Shown here piece by piece: positions 1 through 6,744 of a DNA stretch of 35,963 nt (position 1 is its first letter; the number at the start of each line of letters is the position of its first letter). The stretch is from Clostridia bacterium (GTDB lineage Bacteria > Bacillota > Clostridia > Christensenellales > Borkfalkiaceae). The position numbers and the translations under genes were made by a program. Below the pieces are notes generated by a model that was not told the DNA's origin, ran no database searches, and saw nothing but the letters and a program-made list of their open reading frames with translations. Location: assembly GCA_017623605.1 (NCBI GenBank), contig JAGAOR010000031.1, positions 1-35,963 on the forward strand. The letters are read 5' to 3'.

Positions 1-20
1 CTCGGTCTTTGCTTTTTCAT
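1..20 (-). CDS. 5' end of a gene that runs off the left edge
   Basis: Read on the minus strand, an ATG at 20-18 follows an AAAGGAGG ribosome binding site (29-36) and opens a frame beginning M-K-K-Q-R-P before the window ends. Only six codons are present, so no product can be named. The strong binding site and a possible promoter and hairpin leader between it and the ZIP gene support a real start. Confidence 0.5.
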
Positions 21-50
21 ACGAAATCCTCCTTTTTGATAAATAAAAAA

Positions 51-76
51 TGGGCTTACCAGTTAAGGTAAACCCA
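51..76 (-). terminator. terminator-like hairpin in the leader of the gene at 1-20
   Basis: A 10-base-pair stem (TGGGCTTACC / GGTAAACCCA, one G-U pair) with a six-base loop is followed on the minus strand by a T-rich tract (complement of 41-50). It lies between the possible -10 box at 82-87 and the ribosome binding site at 29-36, so it could act as an attenuator or as a second terminator behind the ZIP gene. Confidence 0.5.
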
Positions 77-81
77 AGGGG

Positions 82-87
82 ATTATA
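82..87 (-). promoter_or_regulatory. possible -10 box (TATAAT) between two hairpins
   Basis: The minus strand reads TATAAT here, between the hairpins at 51-76 and 101-126. No convincing -35 box is seen at the usual distance, so this is a weak call for a promoter serving the gene that leaves the window at the left edge. Confidence 0.3.
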
Positions 88-90
88 AGC

Positions 91-126
91 AAATTAAAAA
101 TGGATTTGCCCTAACTGACAAACCCA
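91..126 (-). terminator. probable terminator of the ZIP transporter gene
   Basis: Imperfect stem TGGATTTGCC / GACAAACCCA around loop CTAACT, followed on the minus strand by TTTTTAATTT (complement of 91-100). It lies 47 bases behind the ZIP stop codon. Its sequence resembles the reverse complement of the hairpin at 51-76, including the loop. Confidence 0.5.
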
Positions 127-172
127 TTGTATAACATCATTTTTAAGATTTTTGTAAAAGAAACGAAGGAAT

Positions 173-946
173 TTATCCGCCGAGCGCAATATCGAGAATC
201 ATCATCAAGGAAAAGCCCACAAGCACGCCCCACGCACCCGTCCTCGGCGCTTCGTCGCACTTTGCATCGGGGATTAGATCTTGCGCCGCCACGAATATCA
301 TTGCGCCCGCAGAAAGCGATAAGAGCCACGGCTGTGCCGTTTGTAAAATCGAAGCGAGAAAATAACCGATCACGGCAAAAATCGGTTCGGCGATCCCGCT
401 TGCCGTACCCCACAAAAACGCTTTACGCGCACCCTCGCCCGAAGTTTTCATAGGTAAAGAGATTGCCGCGCCTTCGGGGAAATTTTGCACACCGATTCCT
501 ATTGCTAAGAACAGAGCCGTTAAGAAGGCTTCCAGCCCTCCCACACCCGCCGCCGCGCCGAACGCAAAACCTACCGCCAATCCTTCTGGAATATTGTGTA
601 ACGTTACAGCAAGAAACAGTCTTGCGGATTTTACGCTCGTCCGTTTTCCACGATAAAAGCGTTGCGCAAACGAATCGAGTAGCGTTAAAAATAAACCGCC
701 AAGCAAGAACCCCAGCGCGACGGGCGCAAACGCCCATTTTCGGTAGATCGTTTTTGCCTGTTCCAAAGCAGGAAGCAATAGCGACCACACGCACGCCGCA
801 ATCATTACACCCGAAGCAAAACCCAAAAACAAGGCGTTAATTCTTACAGGAATTTCTTTTTTAAACAAAAATACAACGGCTGAACCGAGCGTTGTCATAA
901 TAAAAATAAAGGCAAACCCGAAAAGAGTTATAGGCGTATACCGCAT
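173..946 (-). CDS. ZIP family divalent metal transporter
   Basis: A 257-residue membrane protein of the ZIP (ZupT-like) family, which imports zinc and other divalent metals across the cytoplasmic membrane. Seen: several hydrophobic segments and the two family signatures, LHNIPEGLAVG in the first metal-binding helix and NFPEGAAISLP in the next, which supply the His/Asn/Pro/Glu metal ligands. The open frame extends upstream to 1051, but the ATG at 946 is preferred because a GGGAG site precedes it and the upstream residues are basic and unlike the family. The gene appears to be transcribed alone, from a TATAAT at 980-985 to the hairpin at 101-126. Specificity among Zn, Fe and Mn cannot be read from the sequence. 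Confidence 0.9.
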   Translation of the reverse strand: MRYTPITLFGFAFIFIMTTLGSAVVFLFKKEIPVRINALFLGFASGVMIAACVWSLLLPALEQAKTIYRKWAFAPVALGFLLGGLFLTLLDSFAQRFYRGKRTSVKSARLFLAVTLHNIPEGLAVGFAFGAAAGVGGLEAFLTALFLAIGIGVQNFPEGAAISLPMKTSGEGARKAFLWGTASGIAEPIFAVIGYFLASILQTAQPWLLSLSAGAMIFVAAQDLIPDAKCDEAPRTGAWGVLVGFSLMMILDIALGG

Positions 947-979
947 CTTTTTTCTCCCGTGTTTCATTAGTCTACTTAT

Positions 980-985
980 ATTATA
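980..985 (-). promoter_or_regulatory. -10 box for the ZIP gene
   Basis: TATAAT on the minus strand, about 33 bases before the chosen ATG at 946, just behind the terminator of the upstream gene. The -35 region is poorly matched. Confidence 0.4.
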
Positions 986-1000
986 TTCGCGCGTGAAGAA

Positions 1001-1029
1001 AAAGGAAACGCGCCCTATCCTTGGGCGCG
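1001..1029 (-). terminator. terminator of the gene at 1067-1459
   Basis: The minus strand has a perfect 7-base-pair G+C stem (CGCGCCC / GGGCGCG, 1009-1029) with a 7-base loop, followed by TTTCCTTT and further T-rich bases. It begins 38 bases behind the stop codon. Confidence 0.6.
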
Positions 1030-1066
1030 CCTTGCGTTTACGTATTGACATTATGCGTTAAATCTA

Positions 1067-1459
1067 TTATGCGTTGAATTTTCCCATTTTACTCTTATAA
1101 TGCCGATCGACGTGATATTGTGTTTTTTTCAATTCAAAAATTTCTACGATCAGCGGCTTTACGAGGGAAAACTGCGGTTTGAGCTTCACGTCTACGTCCA
1201 CGATATACACTTGTTCCTCCGAATCGTACGTAACGCGCCCACGCGGAAAATCATTGAAAGCGTATTTTGCGTATTTACCGCCGAAAAATTTCTCGGACAA
1301 TCTTTTCCACATCTCGCGATGTCCTTTTTCATATACGATAAATTCGTCGCCGAAATCAGAACGGAAGTCAGGCGAATATTCCTCCACGTCGTAAATTATT
1401 TCCAAAGCCCCACCGTCGTCGCACACCCAAAATATACCCGCCTTGATCTTTTTTTCCAT
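1067..1459 (-). CDS. unknown 130-residue protein
   Basis: I do not recognise this protein. It is soluble-looking, 130 residues, acidic at the N-terminal half and basic at the C-terminus, with no signal peptide or membrane segment. Aromatic and charged residues are frequent, and a PRGRVTYD segment lies near residue 72. The start is supported by AAGGAG seven bases before the ATG. It has its own terminator (1001-1029) and lies divergent from the exported-protein gene at 1600, with about 140 bases of very A+T-rich DNA between them. Its neighbours give no functional hint. Confidence 0.7.
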   Translation of the reverse strand: MEKKIKAGIFWVCDDGGALEIIYDVEEYSPDFRSDFGDEFIVYEKGHREMWKRLSEKFFGGKYAKYAFNDFPRGRVTYDSEEQVYIVDVDVKLKPQFSLVKPLIVEIFELKKTQYHVDRHYKSKMGKFNA

Positions 1460-1538
1460 AGTCCTGCTCCTTAAAAAATTCCTTTTATTTACTTATTCGA
1501 CACAATCTTCCAAAAACCCTTTTTTTTATTAAAAAAAT

Positions 1539-1567
1539 TTTACATTTTTATTTTTTTGTGTTATAAT
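1539..1567 (+). promoter_or_regulatory. promoter for the gene at 1600
   Basis: TTTACA (1539-1544), a 17-base spacer and TATAAT (1562-1567). The start codon follows 32 bases later. Confidence 0.75.
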
Positions 1568-1599
1568 ATAGCCAAACTCAACGAATATGAGGTATTTTT

Positions 1600-2586
1600 A
1601 TGAAAAAAATAGCAGTCTTTTTCTCTCGTTTACTGATCGGAATCTTTGCCTTTGTACTCTCGCTCGTCTTCCTCATTTTTATCGGCGAAAAAGTATTTTT
1701 CGGATCGTTTTTCTTCGGTGGAGCAAAAGCGGAATTTGCAATCCCTGGATTGTGGACGAATTTCGTACCACAAGGCTTTGATAAAGTAGACGACGCCTAT
1801 CTGATTTCAGGCTACGACAAATCGGACGACGCTCCCTCCTCGGTATACGTAGTTGAGGATGGTAAAAATACTCGCGTCGATCTTTACAACCAGGACGGAA
1901 GCGATTACGTGAGCCATGCGGGTGGCGTAACGCATTTCGGGGATTATATGTACGTAGCTTATAATACGGGCGAGGATATTACTTATTGCGATATGTTCCT
2001 ACTTTCCGACGTGTTCGACGGCGACGGAAAAGCAACAAAGCGTGATACGATCCCTCTCCCCAACCGTATTTCCTATTGCTCTGTCTACGGCAACAAGTTA
2101 TACGCGGGCGCATTTTACCGCGAAGGGAGCAAATACCTCACGCCTGAAAATCACCAGCTCAAAACCCCCGCAGGAGATCAAAACACTGCGCTTATGATGG
2201 TTTACTCCTTGGACGAAACGACGGGCAAGCCTTTAAGCGATAAACCCGACCTTGTATATTCAACTCTTTCTAACGTACAAGGTATGTGCATAACGGGAAG
2301 CGGAAAAATCGTACTTTCCACCTCTTGGTCGGTGAGCCCCTCCAAACTTTACGTTTACGATTTGAATAAAGCAAGCGAGAGCACGTGGGAGCTTGATAAC
2401 GCACAAATCCCTTTAATCTATCTCGATAGCGACTGTCTAACGCAGACGATTACCTGCCCGCCTATGAGTGAGGAACTTGTCTACGAGGACGGAAGAGTAA
2501 TTATAATGAGCGAATCCGCCTGTATGAAATATCTTTACGGTAAAATTATGAGTGGAAACTTTGCGTATAGTATTCCGCTCGCATAA
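1600..2586 (+). CDS. membrane-anchored extracytoplasmic protein, possibly beta-propeller-like
   Basis: A 328-residue protein of unknown function. Seen: a basic start followed by a hydrophobic helix at about residues 5-28, which should act as an uncleaved anchor or signal, then a Gly/Asp/Tyr-rich domain. Recurrent patterns such as GVTHFGDYMYVAY, SVYGNKLYAG and CITGSGKIVLS, each with two strand-like stretches around a turn, suggest blades of a beta-propeller; this is an inference from pattern, not a family match. The start ATG has a modest GAGG site and a good promoter (1539-1567). There is no clear intrinsic terminator before the tRNA promoter at 2638, so some readthrough into tRNA-Pro is possible. 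Confidence 0.75.
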   Translation: MKKIAVFFSRLLIGIFAFVLSLVFLIFIGEKVFFGSFFFGGAKAEFAIPGLWTNFVPQGFDKVDDAYLISGYDKSDDAPSSVYVVEDGKNTRVDLYNQDGSDYVSHAGGVTHFGDYMYVAYNTGEDITYCDMFLLSDVFDGDGKATKRDTIPLPNRISYCSVYGNKLYAGAFYREGSKYLTPENHQLKTPAGDQNTALMMVYSLDETTGKPLSDKPDLVYSTLSNVQGMCITGSGKIVLSTSWSVSPSKLYVYDLNKASESTWELDNAQIPLIYLDSDCLTQTITCPPMSEELVYEDGRVIIMSESACMKYLYGKIMSGNFAYSIPLA

Positions 2587-2637
2587 CGGAAAAAATCACG
2601 TTTTAAAAAATAGTTAAAAAAACAGAGTAAAAAAGGT

Positions 2638-2666
2638 TTGACATTTAAAAAATCATTTGCTATAAT
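2638..2666 (+). promoter_or_regulatory. promoter for tRNA-Pro
   Basis: Consensus promoter: TTGACA (2638-2643), 17-base spacer, TATAAT (2661-2666). The tRNA begins 13 bases after the -10 box, so the 5' leader is only about 6-7 bases. Confidence 0.85.
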
Positions 2667-2679
2667 ATACCAGACTGTT

Positions 2680-2755
2680 CGAGGCGTAGCGCAGCTGGTA
2701 GCGCGCAGCGTTCGGGACGCTGAGGTCGTGGGTTCGATCCCCGTCGCCTCGACCA
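2680..2755 (+). tRNA. tRNA-Pro (anticodon CGG)
   Basis: A 76-base cloverleaf with encoded CCA. The acceptor stem is CGAGGCG / CGCCTCG with discriminator A, the D stem GCGC/GCGC, and the anticodon stem CAGCG/CGCTG around loop TTCGGGA, giving anticodon CGG, which reads CCG proline codons. The T arm contains GTTCGATC with two wobble pairs in its stem. It has its own promoter (2638-2666) and terminator (2755-2796). Confidence 0.95.
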
Positions 2756-2796
2756 AATTCCGCCGTGCACAAATTGTGCACGGCGGAATTTGTTTT
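2755..2796 (+). terminator. intrinsic terminator of tRNA-Pro
   Basis: A perfect 18-base-pair inverted repeat (AAATTCCGCCGTGCACAA and its complement) with a single-base centre starts at the last base of CCA and is followed by TGTTTT. Confidence 0.9.
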
Positions 2797-2804
2797 GACG
2801 AACG

Positions 2805-2860
2805 GGTAGAAAAGAACCCACGCATTACCGTGGGTTCGCGCGAGCGAAACAATTTGTTTT
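2805..2860 (+). repeat. post-tRNA hairpin element, copy A
   Basis: GAACCCACG (2814-2822), loop CATTAC, CGTGGGTTC (2829-2837) form a perfect 9-base-pair stem. It runs straight into TTCGC-GCGA-GCGAA, a small stem closed by a GNRA-type loop (2835-2848), and then a T-rich tract. A related element sits at 6536-6600 behind tRNA-Gln at nearly the same distance from the tRNA end. The function is unknown; it may be a second terminator, a processed RNA or a repeat family. Confidence 0.5.
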
Positions 2861-2939
2861 TTTGTTCCATTTTTTATTATAATAGTTTTAATTTTGCATT
2901 TTTCTTGTTTGTTTATTGATATTTTTTTTAGGAAATATA

Positions 2940-2948
2940 TGCTATAAT
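2940..2948 (+). promoter_or_regulatory. extended -10 promoter for nifJ
   Basis: TGCTATAAT: a perfect TATAAT (2943-2948) with the TGn extension. The nearest -35-like hexamer, TTGATA (2916-2921), is 21 bases away, so the extended -10 probably carries the activity. The ATG lies 77 bases downstream. Confidence 0.6.
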
Positions 2949-3024
2949 AATCTTGTATAAAAATACCAAATATGGGAATTTTTTTCTTTCAGTAGGTCAA
3001 TAATAATAAACGGAGGTAATTATA

Positions 3025-6000
3025 ATGATTAAAATGACCATAGACGGAAACGCCGCGGCGAGCTACGTTTCCTACGCCTTTTCCGAACTCGCTGTTATCT
3101 ACCCAATCACCCCCTCGTCTCCTATGGCGGAACAAGCAGATGAATGGGCAAACGCACAAAAAGTCAATCTTTTCGGTAACGTTCCCAAGGTCGTACAAAT
3201 GCAGTCGGAAAGCGGAGTTGCAGGCGCTATGCACGGCGCACTTACCTGTGGCGCACTCGCCACTACGTATACGTGCAGTCAAGGGCTTTTGCTTATGATC
3301 CCCGATATGTTTAAAATTGCCGGCGAGCTTTTGCCTACCGTATTCCACGTGAGCGCACGCGCAATCGCGACACACGCACTTTCCATTTTCGGTGATCATC
3401 AAGACGTTATGGCAGCGCGACAAACGGGGTTTGCACTTCTCGCCTCTTCATCCGTGCAAGAAGCGCACGATCTCGCACTCGTGGCGCACCTCGCCACTTT
3501 GCAAACGAGCGTTCCGTTTTTGCACTTCTTCGACGGCTTCCGCACTTCACACGAAATCAATAAGATAGACGCGTTAACGCACGAAGAAATGCGTTCTTTG
3601 CTCGATATGAAGCAGATCGAAGCCTTTAAAGAACGTGCGCTCTCCCCTGATCGCCCTACCGCTCGCGGTACAGCACAAAATCCCGACATATATTTCCAAA
3701 ACCGCGAAGCCGCTAACGGGCATTATCTCGCTACCCCCGCTGCCGTGCAGGAAATTATGGATAAGGTCGCCAAGCTCACGGGCAGATCCTACCACGCGTT
3801 CGATTATTTTGGCGACAGCCAAGCAGAACACGTCGCCGTAATCATGGGCAGCGGCGCTTCCACAATGCAGGAAACGGTTGAAGCCTTGTGTTCCACAGGG
3901 AAAAAAGTCGGCGTAGTCAAGGTTCGGTTATACCGCCCCTTTGATAGCGCGGCTCTTATTGCCGCTCTTCCTCAAACTTGTCGTAAAATTACCGTACTTG
4001 ACCGCACGAAAGAGGCGGGCTCAATCGGTGAACCGCTCTACCTCGACGTATGCGCCGCTCTGCACGAGCACGGTTTGAAAAAGATAGAAGTCGTCGGCGG
4101 GCGTTACGGCTTGGGTTCGAAAGAATTTACGCCTGCAATGTGTCTTGCGGCTTTTAAAAATTTACAAAGCGAAAGCCCGAAAAATCATTTCACTTTGGGT
4201 ATTTGCGACGATCTCACGCATACCTCCCTTGATTTTTCCGAATCTCTCCCCAACGCACATAACCACGTTTCGTGTAAATTCTACGGCTTGGGCTCGGACG
4301 GTACGGTGGGCGCAAATAAAAACTCGATTAAGATTATCGGCGATCACACCGATTTATTCGTGCAGGGATATTTTTGCTACGATTCGCGTAAATCGGGCGG
4401 CACGACCGTTTCACACTTACGCTATGGTAAAACGCCTATTCATTCGGCGTATCAAATTGATCGATCGGATTTCGTAGCTTGCCACAATCCCTCCTATCTA
4501 ACGCGCTACGATATGCTTTCCGATTTAAGGGAAGAGGGTACGGTGCTTCTCAACGATTGCCACACCACGGAAGCTGAACTCGACGCATACCTGCCCGCCT
4601 CATTTAAGCGTATGCTTGCACAAAAGCGCGCACAGCTCTTCGTTATTGACGCCACGAAGATCGCGAATCAGGTAGGACTTCAAGGGAGAACGAGTACGAT
4701 TATGCAAGCGGCGTTTTTCTATCTCAATCCTTCTATCTTGCCTTACGATCAAGCGATTGGCTATATGAAAGAAGCCCTTAAAAAGACTTTCGCGAAAAAG
4801 GGCGAGGCTGTCGTGCAAAAGAATTTTGCCGCACTTGATCAAACGAAAGCCGCACTTCAAAAAATTGATTACCCTGCTTCTTGGTCGGAGGCTACGGACG
4901 GAAAGCCTATGCTCGCCCGTCCCAAGGATGAATATTTCCAAAACTTCATTTTGCCCATTCTTTCTTTGAAAGGCGACGAATTACCTGTTTCGGCGTTCCG
5001 CCCCGACGGCGAAGTACCGACTGCAACAACTCGGCTTGAAAAGCACGGCGTGCCCTATCTTTTACCGAAATGGATACCCGAAAACTGTATTCAATGCAAC
5101 CAATGCTCGTTTGTTTGTCCGCACGCGTGCATCCGTCCGTTTGTTTTCGAAGAAGAAACGCAAGTCCCCGAAAGCTTTATAACAAAACCTGCCACGGGCT
5201 TGAAAAACGCAAAATTCCGCGTACAGGTTTCCCCGCACGATTGTATGGGTTGCGGCGTTTGCGCAGACACCTGCCCTGCCAAGGAAAAAGCTCTCGTAAT
5301 GCGCCCCGCCACCGATTTAATGCCTAAAGAGGGTGAAAATTGGGAATTTGCAGAACCGAAAAAACAAGCGGATACGAGTGTTTTCAAACGCGCAACGATC
5401 AAAGGAAGTCAGTTCCATAAGCCTTTATTTGAATTTTCTTACGCTTGCTCGGGCTGCGGTGAAACACCGTATATCAAGGTTTTAATGCAACTTTTCGGTG
5501 AAAAAATGCTGATCGCCAACGCTACGGGCTGCTCTTCCATTTACGGCGGTTCCGCCCCCACCTGTCCCTACGCCAAAAACGCAGACGGAAAAGGTCCTGC
5601 TTGGGCAAATTCACTCTTTGAAGACAACGCGGAATTTGGCTACGGAATGTGGCTTGCGCAAGCGACAAACGGAGCTCCAAACGACAAGTCGGTGTGGATT
5701 ATCGGCGGCGACGGCTGGGCTTACGATATAGGCTACGGCGGGCTCGATCACGTGCTCGCAAGCGGAGCAAACGTGAATATACTCGTGCTCGATTCGGAGG
5801 TGTATTCGAATACGGGCGGGCAATCCTCGAAATCTACGCCACTTGGCGCGATCGCGCGCTTTGCCGCAGGCGGAAAGGAAAAACGCAAGAAAAATCTCGC
5901 GCTAATGGCGATGACCTACGGCAACGTATACGTGGCGCAGGTCGCTATGGGAGCGAACAAGCAACAACTGTTAAACGCGCTGACGGAAGCGGAACGTTAC

Positions 6001-6318
6001 AACGGACCGTCTTTGATCGTCGCTTATTCGCCCTGTATTGCGCACGGCGCGACGATGAGCAAATGTATGGACGAAGAAAAGCGCGCTGTCGAAAGCGGAT
6101 ATTGGCAATTATTCCGATATAATCCCGATAATGAGAAAGCATTCACACTCGACAGCAAAACCCCGACTATGCCGTTTGCCGATTTCTTGGCGGGCGAAAA
6201 CCGTTTTGCCGCTCTATCGCATAAAAATCCTGAAAAGGCAGAGGCTTTATTTGCCCGCGCAGAACAGGAAGCGCAGGAAAGATTGGAATTTTATCGTAAA
6301 CTTTCCGAAATATTATGA
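3025..6318 (+). CDS. nifJ: pyruvate:ferredoxin (flavodoxin) oxidoreductase
   Basis: One-chain PFOR of 1097 residues. It converts pyruvate and CoA to acetyl-CoA and CO2 in the cytoplasm and passes electrons to ferredoxin, the central step of anaerobic pyruvate catabolism. Seen in order: the pyruvate/CoA-binding domain (YPITPSSPMAEQADEW near residue 26), the central gamma-type domain, two ferredoxin-type [4Fe-4S] motifs (Cys688/691/694/698 and Cys740/743/746/750), the YACSGCGETPY motif that begins the thiamine diphosphate domain (Cys808/811), and GGDGWAYDIGYGG...NTGGQ (about residues 894-932) for thiamine diphosphate and Mg. The usual length is about 1170-1190; a linker of some 60-80 residues before KSVWIIGGDGW is almost missing here. 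The start is set by GGAGG nine bases upstream. The gene stands alone. Confidence 0.97.
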   Translation: MIKMTIDGNAAASYVSYAFSELAVIYPITPSSPMAEQADEWANAQKVNLFGNVPKVVQMQSESGVAGAMHGALTCGALATTYTCSQGLLLMIPDMFKIAGELLPTVFHVSARAIATHALSIFGDHQDVMAARQTGFALLASSSVQEAHDLALVAHLATLQTSVPFLHFFDGFRTSHEINKIDALTHEEMRSLLDMKQIEAFKERALSPDRPTARGTAQNPDIYFQNREAANGHYLATPAAVQEIMDKVAKLTGRSYHAFDYFGDSQAEHVAVIMGSGASTMQETVEALCSTGKKVGVVKVRLYRPFDSAALIAALPQTCRKITVLDRTKEAGSIGEPLYLDVCAALHEHGLKKIEVVGGRYGLGSKEFTPAMCLAAFKNLQSESPKNHFTLGICDDLTHTSLDFSESLPNAHNHVSCKFYGLGSDGTVGANKNSIKIIGDHTDLFVQGYFCYDSRKSGGTTVSHLRYGKTPIHSAYQIDRSDFVACHNPSYLTRYDMLSDLREEGTVLLNDCHTTEAELDAYLPASFKRMLAQKRAQLFVIDATKIANQVGLQGRTSTIMQAAFFYLNPSILPYDQAIGYMKEALKKTFAKKGEAVVQKNFAALDQTKAALQKIDYPASWSEATDGKPMLARPKDEYFQNFILPILSLKGDELPVSAFRPDGEVPTATTRLEKHGVPYLLPKWIPENCIQCNQCSFVCPHACIRPFVFEEETQVPESFITKPATGLKNAKFRVQVSPHDCMGCGVCADTCPAKEKALVMRPATDLMPKEGENWEFAEPKKQADTSVFKRATIKGSQFHKPLFEFSYACSGCGETPYIKVLMQLFGEKMLIANATGCSSIYGGSAPTCPYAKNADGKGPAWANSLFEDNAEFGYGMWLAQATNGAPNDKSVWIIGGDGWAYDIGYGGLDHVLASGANVNILVLDSEVYSNTGGQSSKSTPLGAIARFAAGGKEKRKKNLALMAMTYGNVYVAQVAMGANKQQLLNALTEAERYNGPSLIVAYSPCIAHGATMSKCMDEEKRAVESGYWQLFRYNPDNEKAFTLDSKTPTMPFADFLAGENRFAALSHKNPEKAEALFARAEQEAQERLEFYRKLSEIL

Positions 6319-6355
6319 TTTTTTAAAAAACTTTATGAAAGCACCTTAAAAACGC

Positions 6356-6384
6356 TTGCCAGAAACGAAAAAGTTTGATAAAAT
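6356..6384 (+). promoter_or_regulatory. promoter for tRNA-Gln
   Basis: TTGCCA (6356-6361), 17-base spacer, TAAAAT (6379-6384), with a TGn extension (TGA at 6376-6378). Confidence 0.75.
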
Positions 6385-6418
6385 AAGCAAGTAAAAACAA
6401 ACGATTTTCGTTTCATTT

Positions 6419-6493
6419 TGGGGATTCGCCAAGCGGTAAGGCAACGGACTCTGACTCCGTCATTCGGGTGTTCGAATCACTTATCCCCAGCCA
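6419..6493 (+). tRNA. tRNA-Gln (anticodon CTG)
   Basis: A 75-base cloverleaf with encoded CCA. The acceptor stem is TGGGGAT / ATCCCCA, whose first pair is the weak U-A typical of tRNA-Gln, and the discriminator is G. The anticodon stem ACGGA/TCCGT encloses CTCTGAC, giving anticodon CTG for CAG codons. The T arm contains GTTCGAAT. It is a single-gene unit with its own promoter and terminator. Confidence 0.95.
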
Positions 6494-6531
6494 CGAAAAA
6501 AGGCATACCAAACGGTATGCCTTTTCTCGTG
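6492..6531 (+). terminator. intrinsic terminator of tRNA-Gln
   Basis: Stem AAAAGGCATACC / GGTATGCCTTTT with loop AAAC. The outer bases CACGA and TCGTG can extend it. The T-run lies within the descending arm. Confidence 0.85.
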
Positions 6532-6535
6532 TTCT

Positions 6536-6600
6536 GTGGGATAAGGTTGAGAACCCCGCCTTATCGGGTGTTCGCGCGAAACGGCGAATTCAATTTTGTA
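6536..6600 (+). repeat. post-tRNA hairpin element, copy B
   Basis: Related to the element at 2805-2860. GAACCCCG (6551-6558) pairs with CGGG-T-GTTC (6565-6573, one bulge), then follow GCGCGA and a GCGAATTCAATTTTGT tail matching GCGAAACAATTTGT in copy A. Extra pairings are possible: ATAAGG/CCTTAT at 6541-6564 and CGGCGA/TCGCCG at 6582-6587 and 6620-6625. The distance from the tRNA 3' end is 57 bases, against 58 in copy A. Confidence 0.5.
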
Positions 6601-6656
6601 AAATTTATTCACGCTATTCGTCGCCGTTGAAGCTTTGTTGCCTTTGGCAACAATAC

Positions 6657-6672
6657 CACTTATCCCCAGCCA
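6657..6672 (+). repeat. second copy of the tRNA-Gln 3' end
   Basis: The 16 bases CACTTATCCCCAGCCA repeat exactly the 3' end of tRNA-Gln (6478-6493), 179 bases downstream. A near-perfect inverted copy of the same word, CTGTGGGATAAG, lies at 6535-6546. This resembles an att-type duplication or a tRNA remnant, but no integrase is nearby. Confidence 0.7.
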
Positions 6673-6706
6673 AAAAATCCGAATAAGAGAAGCACCCACA
6701 GATCCC

Positions 6707-6735
6707 TTGACAATAGAAAAGAAAAATGCTAAAAT
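6707..6735 (+). promoter_or_regulatory. promoter placed directly before the start codon at 6745
   Basis: TTGACA (6707-6712), 17-base spacer with TGC extension, TAAAAT (6730-6735). Transcription should begin at about 6741-6743, only two to four bases before the ATG. Confidence 0.8.
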
Positions 6736-6744
6736 AAATTTACT

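Noticed and set aside
2638..2919. A 93-codon frame over tRNA-Pro (GVAQLVARSVRDAEVVGSIP...)
   Set aside because: This peptide is the well-known artefact of translating a tRNA gene. The bases are fully explained by the tRNA, its promoter and its terminator.
6418..6686. Short frames over tRNA-Gln and its downstream element
   Set aside because: They translate the tRNA, terminator and repeat DNA, with no binding site and no protein-like composition.
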